From Penaeus vannamei (taxonomy: Eukaryota > Arthropoda > Malacostraca > Decapoda > Penaeidae), in NCBI RefSeq assembly GCF_042767895.1, contig NC_091589.1:18757570-18821569 (forward strand): a stretch of 64,000 nt of DNA. The letters run 5' to 3'. Position numbers and translations under genes: made by a program. Shown here one piece after another: positions 51,859 to 64,000 of the stretch (its first letter is position 1; each line of letters opens with the position of its first letter). The notes under the pieces are model-generated. The model saw nothing but the letters and a program-made list of their open reading frames with translations, did not search any database and was not told the origin of the DNA.

Positions 51859-53090
51859 TCATCTCTCAGAAGGCTGTATTTTGCTAGATTTCGCCGGTTT
51901 TTCGACTTTTGGGATTTTTCTCCTTTTAGCCTTTTTCTCATTATAGATGGGCTTTATAATGATAATTATCATCATTATTGTCATTATCATCATCATTATT
52001 ATCATTACTGTGATTATTGCCCTAATTACCCTTAATATAGTCATTATAATAATCATTATCTTAATTATTAATGTCATTTTCATTATTATAATGATTTTAA
52101 TAATGATAATGGCAATAATGATAATTCTAGAAAGAATAACAATAAAATTTATTATAATAACAATAATAGCCGTGTTATAATTACTTTTATTATTATTTCT
52201 GTTATCATTGTCGTTATTATTAGTGTTATTAGTAGGAAATTATTAGAATTGTGTTGATTATTGCTATTATTGCAATTATTACGCAAATCATCATTATAAG
52301 TATCATTGTATAATCATTATCATAATTATTGTCCAAATTACTCTCATAATTACCATTATTATCGTCATTATTGTCATTATTGATGGGGTTATCATCAAAA
52401 TCATCCTAATTAGCAGAATTAATGGTAAAATCATCATAATCATCATTTAAACTGGAAAAAGGGGGGTTTTCGAGTCATCTCTCAGAAGGCTGTATTTTGC
52501 TAGATTTCGCCGGTTTTTCGACTTTTTGGATTTTTCTCCTTTTAGCCTTTTTCTCATTATAGATGGGCTTTATGATGATAATTATCATTATTGTCATTAT
52601 CATCATCATTATTATCATTACTGTGATTATTGCCCTAATTACCCTTAATATAGTCATTATAATAATCATTATCTTAATTATTAATGTCATTTTCATCATT
52701 ATAATGATTTTAATAATGACAATGGCAATAATGATAATTCTAGAAAGAATAACAACAATAAAATTTATTATAATAACAATAATAGCCGTGTTATAATTAC
52801 TTTTATTATCATTTCTGTTATCATTGTCGTTATTATTAGTGTTATTAGTAGGAAATTATTAGAATTGTGTTGATTATTGCTATTATTGCAATTATTACGC
52901 AAATCATCATTATAAGTATCATTGTATAATTATTATCATAATTATTGTCCAAATTACTCTCATAATTACCATTATTATCGTCATTATTGTCATTATTGAT
53001 GGGGTTATCATCAAAATCATCCTTATTAGCAGAATTAATGGTAAAATCATCATAATCATCATTTAAACTGGAAAAAGGGGGGTTTTCGAG
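51859..53090 (+). repeat. B-B doublet
   Basis: Two B units in a row (51859 and 52475, both 616 bp): each has CTGTGATT, CTAGAAAGAATAAC and GCCGTGTTATAATTAC. The second carries the A-type GACTTTTTGG in its core. The missing A between them is the reciprocal outcome of the A-A doublet at 25481. Confidence 0.9.
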
Positions 53091-54925
53091 TCATCTCTCA
53101 GAAGGCTGTATTTTGCTAGATTTCGCCGGTTTTTCGACTTTTGGGATTTTTCTCCTTTTAGCCTTTTTCTCATTATAGATGGGCTTTATAATGATAATTA
53201 TCATCATTATTGTCATTATCATCATCATTATTATCATTACTGTCATTATTGCCCTAATTACCCTTAATATAGTCATTATAATAATCATTATCTAAATTAT
53301 TAATGTCATTTTCATCATTATAATGATTTTAATAATGATATTGACAATAATGATAATTCTTGAGATAATAACAATAATGATAATGATTATAATAACAATA
53401 ATGGCCGGGATATATTTAATTTTATTTTTATTTCTATCATTGTCGTTATTATTAGTGTTATTAGTAGGAAAATCATTAGAATATTGTTGAGTATTCTTAT
53501 TATCGCAATTATTAGGCAAATCATCATTATAACTATCATTATATAATTTTTATCATAATTATTGTCCTAATTACTCGCATGATTATCATTATTACCGTCA
53601 TTATTGATGGGGTTATCATCAAAATCATCCTAATTAGTAGAATTATTGCTAAAATCATCATAATCATCATTTAAACTGGAAAAAGGGGGGTTTTCGACTC
53701 ATCTCTCAGAAGGCTGTATTTTGCTAGATTTCGCCGGTTTTTCGACTTTTTGGATTTTTCTCCTTTTAGCCTTTTTCTCATTATAGATGGGCTTTATGAT
53801 GATAATTATCATCATTATTGTCATTATCATCATCATTATTATCATTACTGTGATTATTGCCCTAATTACCCTTAATATAGTCATTATAATAATCATTATC
53901 TTAATTATTAATGTCATTTTCATTATTATAATGATTTTAATAATGATAATGGCAATAATGATAATTCTAGAAAGAATAACAACAATAAAATTTATTATAA
54001 TAACAATAATAGCCGTGTTATAATTACTTTTATTATTATTTCTGTTATCATTGTCGTTATTATTAGTGTTATTAGTAGGAAATTATTAGAATTGTGTTGA
54101 TTATTGCTATTATTGCAATTATTACGCAAATCATCATTATAAGTATCATTGTATAATTATTATCATAATTATTGTCCAAATTACTCTCATAATTACCATT
54201 ATTATCGTCATTATTGTCATTATTGATGGGGTTATCATCAAAATCATCCTAATTAGCAGAATTAATGGTAAAATCATCATAATCATCATTTAAACTGGAA
54301 AAAGGGGGGTTTTCGAGTCATCTCTCAGAAGGCTGTATTTTGCTAGATTTCGCCGGTTTTTCGACTTTTTGGATTTTTCTCCTTTTAGCCTTTTTCTCAT
54401 TATAGATGGGCTTTATAATGATAATTATCATCATTATTGTCATTATCATCATCATTATTATCATTACTGTCATTATTGCCCTAATTACCCTTAATATAGT
54501 CATTATAATAATCATTATCTAAATTATTAATGTCATTTTCATCATTATAATGATTTTAATAATGATATTGACAATAATGATAATTCTTGAGATAATAACA
54601 ATAATGATAATGATTATAATAACAATAATGGCCGGGATATATTTAATTTTATTTTTATTTCTATCATTGTCGTTATTATTAGTGTTATTAGTAGGAAAAT
54701 CATTAGAATATTGTTGAGTATTCTTATTATCGCAATTATTAGGCAAATCATCATTATAACTATCATTATATAATTTTTATCATAATTATTGTCCTAATTA
54801 CTCGCATGATTATCATTATTACCGTCATTATTGATGGGGTTATCATCAAAATCATCCTAATTAGTAGAATTATTGCTAAAATCATCATAATCATCATTTA
54901 AACTGGAAAAAGGGGGGTTTTCGAC

Positions 54926-56160
54926 TCATCTCTCAGAAGGCTGTATTTTGCTAGATTTCGCCGGTTTTTCGACTTTTGGGATTTTTCTCCTTTTAGCCTT
55001 TTTCTCATTATAGATGGGCTTTATAATGATGATTATCATTATTGTCATTATCATCATCATTATTATCATTACTGTCATTATTGCCCTAATTACCCTTAAT
55101 ATAGTCATTATAATAATCATTATCTTAATTATTAATGTCATTTTCATTATTATAATGATTTTAATAATGATAATGGCAATAATGATAATTCTAGAAAGAA
55201 TAACAACAATAAAATTTATTATAATAACAATAATAGCCGTGTTATAATTACTTTTATTATTATTTCTGTTATCATTGTCGTTATTATTAGTGTTATTAGT
55301 AGGAAATTATTAGAATTGTCTTGATTATTGCTATTATTGCAATTATTACGCAAATCATCATTATAAGTATCATTGTATAATTATTATCATAATTATTGTC
55401 CAAATTACTCTCATAATTACCATTATTATCGTCATTATTGTCATTATTGATGGGGTTATCATCAAAATCATCCTAATTAGCAGAATTAATGGTAAAATCA
55501 TCATAATCATCATTTAAACTGGAAAAAGGGGGGTTTTCGAGTCATCTCTCAGAAGGCTGTATTTTGCTAGATTTCGCCGGTTTTTCGACTTTTTGGATTT
55601 TTCTCCTTTTAGCCTTTTTCTCATTATAGATGGGCTTTATAATGATAATTATCATCATTATTGTCATTATCATCATCATTATTATCATTACTGTGATTAT
55701 TGCCCTAATTACCCTTAATATAGTCATTATAATAATCATTATCTTAATTATTAATGTCATTTTCATTATTATAATGATTTTAATAATGATAATGGCAATA
55801 ATGATAATTCTAGAAAGAATAATAACAATAAAATTTATTATAATAACAATAATAGCCGTGTTATAATTACTTTTATTATTATTTCTGTTATCATTGTCGT
55901 TATTATTAGTGTTATTAGTAGGAAATTATTAGAATTGTGTTGATTATTGCTATTATTGCAATTATTACGCAAATCATCATTATAAGTATCATTGTATAAT
56001 TATTATCATAATTATTGTCCAAATTACTCTCATAATTACCATTATTATCGTCATTATTGTCATTATTGATGGGGTTATCATCAAAATCATCCTAATTAGC
56101 AGAATTAATGGTAAAATCATCATAATCATCATTTAAACTGGAAAAAGGGGGGTTTTCGAG
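54926..56160 (+). repeat. B-B doublet
   Basis: Two B-bodied units in a row (54926, 616 bp; 55542, 619 bp). The first has an A-type CTGTCATT in a B unit. The second has the A-type GACTTTTTGG and AGAATAATAAC. The two units are hybrids in the region where A and B are nearly alike. Confidence 0.88.
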
Positions 56161-58253
56161 TCATCTCTCAGAAGGCTGTATTTTGCTAGATTTCGCCGGT
56201 TTTTCGACTTTTTGGATTTTTCTCCTTTTAGCCTTTTTCTCATTATAGATGGGCTTTATAATGATAATTATCATCATTATTGTCATTATCATCATCATTA
56301 TTATCATTACTGTCATTATTGCCCTAATTACCCTTAATATAGTCATTATAATAATCATTATCTAAATTATTAATGTCATTTTCATCATTATAATGATTTT
56401 AATAATGATATTGACAATAATGATAATTCTTGAGATAATAACAATAATGATAATGATTATAATAACAATAATGGCCGGGATATATTTAATTTTATTTTTA
56501 TTTCTATCATTGTCGTTATTATTAGTGTTATTAGTAGGAAAATCATTAGAATATTGTTGAGTATTCTTATTATCGCAATTATTAGGCAAATCATCATTAT
56601 AACTATCATTATATAATTTTTATCATAATTATTGTCCTAATTACTCGCATGATTATCATTATTACCGTCATTATTGATGGGGTTATCATCAAAATCATCC
56701 TAATTAGTAGAATTATTGCTAAAATCATCATAATCATCATTTAAACTGGAAAAAGGGGGGTTTTCGACTCATCTCTCAGAAGGCTGTATTTTGCTAGATT
56801 TCGCCGGTTTTTCGACTTTTGGGATTTTTCTCCTTTTAGCCTTTTTCTCATTATAGATGGGCTTTATAATGATAATTATCATCATTATTGTCATTATCAT
56901 CATCATTATTATCATTACTGTGATTATTGCCCTAATTACCCTTAATATAGTCATTATAATAATCATTATCTTAATTATTAATGTCATTTTCATTATTATA
57001 ATGATTTTAATAATGATAATGGCAATAATGATAATTCTAGAAAGAATAACAACAATAAAATTTATTATAATAACAATAATAGCCGTGTTATAATTACTTT
57101 TATTATTATTTCTGTTATCATTGTCGTTATTATTAGTGTTATTAGTAGGAAATTATTAGAATTGTGTTGATTATTGCTATTATTGCAATTATTACGCAAA
57201 TCATCATTATAAGTATCATTGTATAATTATTATCATAATTATTGTCCAAATTACTCTCATAATTACCATTATTATCGTCATTATTGTCATTATTGATGGG
57301 GTTATCATCAAAATCATCCTAATTAGCAGAATTAATGGTAAAATCATCATAATCATCATTTAAACTGGAAAAAGGGGGGTTTTCGAGTCATCTCTCAGAA
57401 GGCTGTATTTTGCTAGATTTCGCCGGTTTTTCGACTTTTTGGATTTTTCTCCTTTTAGCCTTTTTCTCATTATAGATGGGCTTTATAATGATAATTATCA
57501 TCATTATTGTCATTATCATCATCATTATTATCATTACTGTCATTATTGCCCTAATTACCCTTAATATAGTCATTATAATAATCATTATCTAAATTATTAA
57601 TGTCATTTTCATCATTATAATGATTTTAATAATGATATTGACAATAATGATAATTCTTGAGATAATAACAATAATGATAATGATTATAATAACAATAATG
57701 GCCGGGATATATTTAATTTTATTTTGATTTCTATCATTGTCGTTATTATTAGTGTTATTAGTAGGAAAATCATTAGAATATTGTTGAGTATTCTTATTAT
57801 CGCAATTATTAGGCAAATCATCATTATAACTATCATTATATAATTTTTATCATAATTATTGTCCTAATTACTCGCATGATTATCATTATTACCGTCATTA
57901 TTGATGGGGTTATCATCAAAATCATCCTAATTAGTAGAATTATTGCTAAAATCATCATAATCATCATTTAAACTGGAAAAAGGGGGGTTTTCGACTCATC
58001 TCTCAGAAGGCTGTATTTTGCTAGATTTCGCCGGTTTTTCGACTTTTGGGATTTTTCTCCTTTTAGCCTTTTTCTCATTATAGATGGGCTTTATAATGAT
58101 AATTATCATCATTATTGTCATTATCATCATCATTATTATCATTACTGTCATTATTGCCCTAATTACCCTTAATATAGTCATTATAATAATCATTATCTTA
58201 ATTATTAATGTCATTTTCATTATTATAATGATTTTAATAATGATAATGGCAAT

Positions 58254-58753
58254 NNNNNNNNNNNNNNNNNNNNNNNNNNNNNNNNNNNNNNNNNNNNNNN
58301 NNNNNNNNNNNNNNNNNNNNNNNNNNNNNNNNNNNNNNNNNNNNNNNNNNNNNNNNNNNNNNNNNNNNNNNNNNNNNNNNNNNNNNNNNNNNNNNNNNNN
58401 NNNNNNNNNNNNNNNNNNNNNNNNNNNNNNNNNNNNNNNNNNNNNNNNNNNNNNNNNNNNNNNNNNNNNNNNNNNNNNNNNNNNNNNNNNNNNNNNNNNN
58501 NNNNNNNNNNNNNNNNNNNNNNNNNNNNNNNNNNNNNNNNNNNNNNNNNNNNNNNNNNNNNNNNNNNNNNNNNNNNNNNNNNNNNNNNNNNNNNNNNNNN
58601 NNNNNNNNNNNNNNNNNNNNNNNNNNNNNNNNNNNNNNNNNNNNNNNNNNNNNNNNNNNNNNNNNNNNNNNNNNNNNNNNNNNNNNNNNNNNNNNNNNNN
58701 NNNNNNNNNNNNNNNNNNNNNNNNNNNNNNNNNNNNNNNNNNNNNNNNNNNNN
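58254..58753. other. Assembly gap, 500 N
   Basis: Exactly 500 N, the same placeholder size as the first gap. The left flank is a B unit cut at ATGGCAAT (offset ~258). The right flank resumes inside an A core at TGCTAGATTTCGCCGG. Orientation and A/B order agree across the gap, so it is plausibly a short break in one array, but the true size is unknown. Confidence 0.99.
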
Positions 58754-59362
58754 TGCTAGATTTCGCCGGTTTTTCGACTTTTTGGATTTTTCTCCTTTTA
58801 GCCTTTTTCTCATTATAGATGGGCTTTATAATGATAATTATCATCATTATTGTCATTATCATCATCATTATTATCATTACTGTCATTATTGCCCTAATTA
58901 CCCTTAATATAGTCATTATAATAATCATTATCTAAATTATTAATGTCATTTTCATCATTATAATGATTTTAATAATGATATTGACAATAATGATAATTCT
59001 TGAGATAATAACAATAATGATAATGATTATAATAACAATAATAATAATGATTATAATAAGAATAATGGCCGGGATATATTTAATTTTATTTTTATTTCTA
59101 TCATTGTCGTTATTATTAGTGTTATTAGTAGGAAAATCATTAGAATATTGTTGAGTATTCTTATTATCGCAATTATTAGGCAAATCATCATTATAACTAT
59201 CATTATATAATTTTTATCATAATTATTGTCCTAATTACTCGCATGATTATCATTATTACCGTCATTATTGATGGGGTTATCATCAAAATCATCCTAATTA
59301 GTAGAATTATTGCTAAAATCATCATAATCATCATTTAAACTGGAAAAAGGGGGGTTTTCGAC
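58754..59362 (+). repeat. A monomer with 24-bp duplication, start hidden by gap
   Basis: Resumes in the core. By comparison with other A units its start would be at about 58731, giving 632 bp. The extra 24 bp at ~59038-59064 (AATAATAATGATTATAATAAG) is the same insertion as in 27920 and 62436. Confidence 0.86.
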
Positions 59363-61208
59363 TCATCTCTCAGAAGGCTGTATTTTGCTAGATTTCGCCG
59401 GTTTTTCGACTTTTGGGATTTTTCTCCTTTTAGCCTTTTTCTCATTATAGATGGGCTTTATAATGATAATTATCATCATTATTGTCATTATCATCATCAT
59501 TATTATCATTACTGTCATTATTGCCCTAATTACCCTTAATATAGTCATTATAATAATCATTATCTTAATTATTAATGTCATTTTCATTATTATAATGATT
59601 TTAATAATGATAATGGCAATAATGATAATTCTAGAAAGAATAACAACAATAAAATTTATTATAATAACAATAATAGCCGTGTTATAATTACTTTTATTAT
59701 TATTTCTGTTATCATTGTCGTTATTATTAGTGTTATTAGTAGGAAATTATTAGAATTGTGTTGATTATTGCTATTATTGCAATTATTACGCAAATCATCA
59801 TTATAAGTATCATTGTATAATTATTATCATAATTATTGTCCAAATTACTCTCATAATTACCATTATTACCGTCATTATTGTCATTATTGATGGGGTTATC
59901 ATCAAAATCATCCTAATTAGCAGAATTAATGGTAAAATCATCATAATCATCATTTAAACTGGAAAAAGGGGGGTTTTCGACTCATCTCTCAGAAGGCTGT
60001 ATTTTGCTAGATTTCGCCGGTTTTTCGACTTTTTGGATTTTTCTCCTTTTAGCCTTTTTCTCATTATAGATGGGCTTTATAATGATAATTATCATCATTA
60101 TTGTCATTATCATCATCATTATTATCATTACTGTCATTATTGCCCTAATTACCCTTAATATAGTCATTATAATAATCATTATCTAAATTATTAATGTCAT
60201 TTTCATCATTATAATGATTTTAATAATGATATTGACAATAATGATAATTCTTGAGATAATAACAATAATGATAATGATTATAATAACAATAATGGCCGGG
60301 ATATATTTAATTTTATTTTTATTTCTATCATTGTCGTTATTATTAGTGTTATTAGTAGGAAAATCATTAGAATATTGTTGAGTATTCTTATTATCGCAAT
60401 TATTAGGCAAATCATCATTATAACTATCATTATATAATTTTTATCATAATTATTGTCCTAATTACTCGCATGATTATCATTATTACCGTCATTATTGATG
60501 GGGTTATCATCAAAATCATCCTAATTAGTAGAATTATTGCTAAAATCATCATAATCATCATTTAAACTGGAAAAAGGGGGGTTTTCGACTCATCTCTCAG
60601 AAGGCTGTATTTTGCTAGATTTCGCCGGTTTTTCGACTTTTGGGATTTTTCTCCTTTTAGCCTTTTTCTCATTATAGATGGGCTTTATAATGATAATTAT
60701 CATCATTATTGTCATTATCATCATCATTATTATCATTACTGTCATTATTGCCCTAATTACCCTTAATATAGTCATTATAATAATCATTATCTTAATTATT
60801 AATGTCATTTTCATTATTATAATGATTTTAATAATGATAATGGCAATAATGATAATTCTAGAAAGAATAACAACAATAAAATTTATTATAATAACAATAA
60901 TAGCCGTGTTATAATTACTTTTATTATTATTTCTGTTATCATTGTCGTTATTATTAGTGTTATTAGTAGGAAATTATTAGAATTGTGTTGATTATTGCTA
61001 TTATTGCAATTATTACGCAAATCATCATTATAAGTATCATTGTATAATTATTATCATAATTATTGTCCAAATTACTCTCATAATTACCATTATTATCGTC
61101 ATTATTGTCATTATTGATGGGGTTATCATCAAAATCATCCTAATTAGCAGAATTAATGGTAAAATCATCATAATCATCATTTAAACTGGAAAAAGGGGGG
61201 TTTTCGAG

Positions 61209-61816
61209 TCATCTCTCAGAAGGCTGTATTTTGCTAGATTTCGCCGGTTTTTCGACTTTTTGGATTTTTCTCCTTTTAGCCTTTTTCTCATTATAGATGG
61301 GCTTTATAATGATAATTATCATCATTATTGTCATTATCATCATCATTATTATCATTACTGTCATTATTGCCCTAATTACCCTTAATATAGTCATTATAAT
61401 AATCATTATCTAAATTATTAATGTCATTTTCATCATTATAATGATTTTAATAATGATATTGACAATAATGATAATTCTTGAGATAATAACAATAATGATA
61501 TTGATTATAATAACAATAATGGCCGGGATATATCTAATTTTATTTTTATTTCTATCATTGTCCTTATTATTAGTGTCATTAGTAGGAAAATCATTAGAAT
61601 ATTGTTGAGTATTCTTATTATCGCAATTATTAGGCAAATCATCATTATAACTATCATTATATAATTTTTATCATAATTATTGTCCTAATTACTCGCATGA
61701 TTATCATTATTACCGTCATTATTGATGGGGTTATCATCAAAATCATCCTAATTAGTAGAATTATTGCTAAAATCATCATAATCATCATTTAAACTGGAAA
61801 AAGGGGGGTTTTCGAG
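61209..61816 (+). repeat. Variant A monomer shared with 48830 copy
   Basis: Full-length 608 bp. It carries GATATTGATTATAATAAC, GGATATATCTAATTTT, ATTGTCCTTATTATTAG and GTGTCATTAGTAGG, a combination otherwise seen only in the A unit at 48830. The unit following each (49408 and 61817) also shares rare B variants (TTTATGATGATAATTATC, AATGACAATGGC), so the shared piece is at least dimer-sized. Confidence 0.87.
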
Positions 61817-62435
61817 TCATCTCTCAGAAGGCTGTATTTTGCTAGATTTCGCCGGTTTTTCGACTTTTGGGATTTTTCTCCTTTTAGCCTTTTTCTCATT
61901 ATAGATGGGCTTTATGATGATAATTATCATCATTATTGTCATTATCATCATCATTATTATCATTACTGTGATTATTGCCCTAATTACCCTTAATATAGTC
62001 ATTATAATAATCATTATCTTAATTATTAATGTCATTTTCATTATTATAATGATTTTAATAATGACAATGGCAATAATGATAATTCTAGAAAGAATAACAA
62101 CAATAAAATTTATTATAATAACAATAATAGCCGTGTTATAATTACTTTTATTATCATTTCTGTTATCATTGTCGTTATTATTAGTGTTATTAGTAGGAAA
62201 TTATTAGAATTGTGTTGATTATTGCTATTATTGCAATTATTACGCAAATCATCATTATAAGTATCATTGTATAATTATTATCATAATTATTGTCCAAATT
62301 ACTCTCATAATTACCATTATTATCGTCATTATTGTCATTATTGATGGGGTTATCATCAAAATCATCCTAATTAGCAGAATTAATGGTAAAATCATCATAA
62401 TCATCATTTAAACTGGAAAAAGGGGGGTTTTCGAG

Positions 62436-63064
62436 TCATCTCTCAGAAGGCTGTATTTTGCTAGATTTCGCCGGTTTTTCGACTTTTTGGATTTTTCTCC
62501 TTTTAGCCTTTTTCTCATTATAGATGGGCTTTATAATGATAATTATCATCATTATTGTCATTATCATCATCATTATTATCATTACTGTCATTATTGCCCT
62601 AATTACCCTTAATATAGTCATTATAATAATCATTATCTAAATTATTAATGTCATTTTCATCATTATAATGATTTTAATAATGATATTGACAATAATGATA
62701 ATTCTTGAGATAATAACAATAATGATAATGATTATAATAACAATAATGATAATGATTATAATAAGAATAATGGCCGGGATATATTTAATTTTATTTTTAT
62801 TTCTATCATTGTCGTTATTATTAGTGTTATTAGTAGGAAAATCATTAGAATATTGTTGAGTATTCTTATTATCGCAATTATTAGGCAAATCATTATAACT
62901 ATCATTATATAATTTTTATCATAATTATTGTCCTAATTACTCGCATGATTATCATTATTACCGTCATTATTGATGGGGTTATCATCAAAATCATCCTAAT
63001 TAGTAGAATTATTGCTAAAATCATCATAATCATCATTTAAACTGGAAAAAGGGGGGTTTTCGAC
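62436..63064 (+). repeat. A monomer with 24-bp duplication (629 bp)
   Basis: The element AATGATAATGATTATAATAA is repeated at ~62718-62767, and three bases are missing at GGCAAATCATTATAAC (~62885). Its closest structural match is the unit at 27920. Confidence 0.87.
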
Positions 63065-63683
63065 TCATCTCTCAGAAGGCTGTATTTTGCTAGATTTCGC
63101 CGGTTTTTCGACTTTTGGGATTTTTCTCCTTTTAGCCTTTTTCTCATTATAGATGGGCTTTATAATGATAATTATCATCATTATTGTCATTATCATCATC
63201 ATTATTATCATTACTGTGATTATTGCCCTTATTACCCTTAATATAGTCATTATAATAATCATTATCTTAATTATTAATGTCATTTTCATTATTATAATGA
63301 TTTTAATAATGATAATGGCAATAATGATAATTCTAGAAAGAATAACAACAATAAAATTTATTATAATAACAATAATAGCCGTGTTATAATTACTTTTATT
63401 ATTATTTCTGTTATCATTGTCGTTATTATTAGTGTTATTAGTAGGAAATTATTAGAATTGTCTTGATTATTGCTATTATTGCAATTATTACGTAAATCAT
63501 CATTATAAGTATCATTGTATAATTATTATCATAATTATTGTCCAAATTACTCTCATAATTACCATTATTATCGTCATTATTGTCATTATTGATGGGGTTA
63601 TCATCAAAATCATCCTAATTAGCAGAATTAATGGTAAAATCATCATAATCATCATTTAAACTGGAAAAAGGGGGGTTTTCGAG

Positions 63684-64000
63684 TCATCTCTCAGAAGGCT
63701 GTATTTTGCTAGATTTCGCCGGTTTTTCGACTTTTTGGATTTTTCTCCTTTTAGCCTTTTTCTCATTATAGATGGGCTTTATAATGATAATTATCATCAT
63801 TATTGTCATTATCATCATCATTATTATCATTACTGTCATTATTGCCCTAATTACCCTTAATATAGTCATTATAATAATCATTATCTAAATTATTAATGTC
63901 ATTTTCATCATTATAATGATTTTAATAATGATATTGACAATAATGATAATTCTTGAGATAATAACAATAATGATAATGATTATAATAACAATAATGGCCG
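63684..64000 (+). repeat. Partial A monomer at window edge
   Basis: A standard A unit through TATCTAAATT and CTTGAGATAATAAC, cut by the end of the window at ATAATGGCCG. The array clearly continues beyond the window. Confidence 0.95.

Larger units (their letters stand above)
45342..64000 (+). repeat. Direct satellite array, block III
   Basis: The A/B family on the + strand again. Unit starts: 45342 (A, partial), 45764 B, 46383 A, 46988 B, 47607 A, 48214 B, 48830 A, 49408 B, 50027 A, 50632 B, 51251 A, 51859 B, 52475 B, 53091 A, 53699 B, 54318 A, 54926 B, 55542 B, 56161 A, 56769 B, 57388 A, 57996 B (cut by gap), ~58731 A (start in gap), 59363 B, 59982 A, 60590 B, 61209 A, 61817 B, 62436 A, 63065 B, 63684 A (cut by window). 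Units at 45-53 kb carry many private changes. Those after ~53 kb look closer to the block I consensus. Confidence 0.95.

Noticed and set aside
261..63881. Dozens of recurrent 60-110 residue open frames rich in Ile/Met with a conserved Lys/Arg-rich tail, resembling small membrane proteins
   Set aside because: They recur once per satellite unit, overlap on both strands, consist of ATN triplets, and are broken freely by indels. No start context, codon bias or domain supports translation.

Overview
The whole window is satellite DNA. I see no protein-coding gene, RNA gene, transposon, CRISPR array or replication origin. By eye the sequence is roughly three-quarters A+T and consists of copies of one repeat family about 610 bp long. 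Multi-kilobase satellite arrays with a higher-order period, together with two scaffold gaps of exactly 500 N, point to a eukaryotic nuclear genome assembly, probably a heterochromatic region (centromeric, pericentromeric or subtelomeric). Nothing in the sequence lets me name the species or clade.

The basic unit has two parts. One is a less A+T-biased 'core' of about 125 bp, containing a G6 tract, an 'AGAAGGCTG' motif and two TTTTCGA motifs. The other is about 480 bp of degenerate ATN trinucleotides (ATT/ATC/GTC/AAT). Two monomer types alternate: A (608 bp) and B (619 bp), giving a 1227-bp dimeric higher-order repeat. A and B differ at only 4 of the first 250 positions and then diverge strongly.

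Layout: (1) 1-30396, array on the + strand. Its first part (261-19860) is 16 consecutive A-B dimers that are nearly identical. From about 19.9 kb onward come chimeric, duplicated and out-of-register monomers. (2) 30397-33760, an island of a clearly diverged sister satellite in the opposite orientation, with six recognisable cores at irregular spacing. (3) 33761-34260, a 500-N gap. (4) 34261-45330, the A/B family in the opposite (-) orientation, more variable than the left array. (5) A palindromic junction centred at 45336, with 101-bp perfect arms and an 11-bp spacer. (6) 45342-64000, the A/B array on the + strand again, interrupted by a second 500-N gap at 58254-58753.

No genes work together here. 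What the window records is satellite evolution: homogenisation, slippage, gene conversion between A and B, microhomology deletions, orientation switches, and a core that has outlived the body sequence. Many long open frames exist, but they follow from a T/A-rich ATN repeat (poly-Ile/Met frames without stop codons) and are not annotated as genes.
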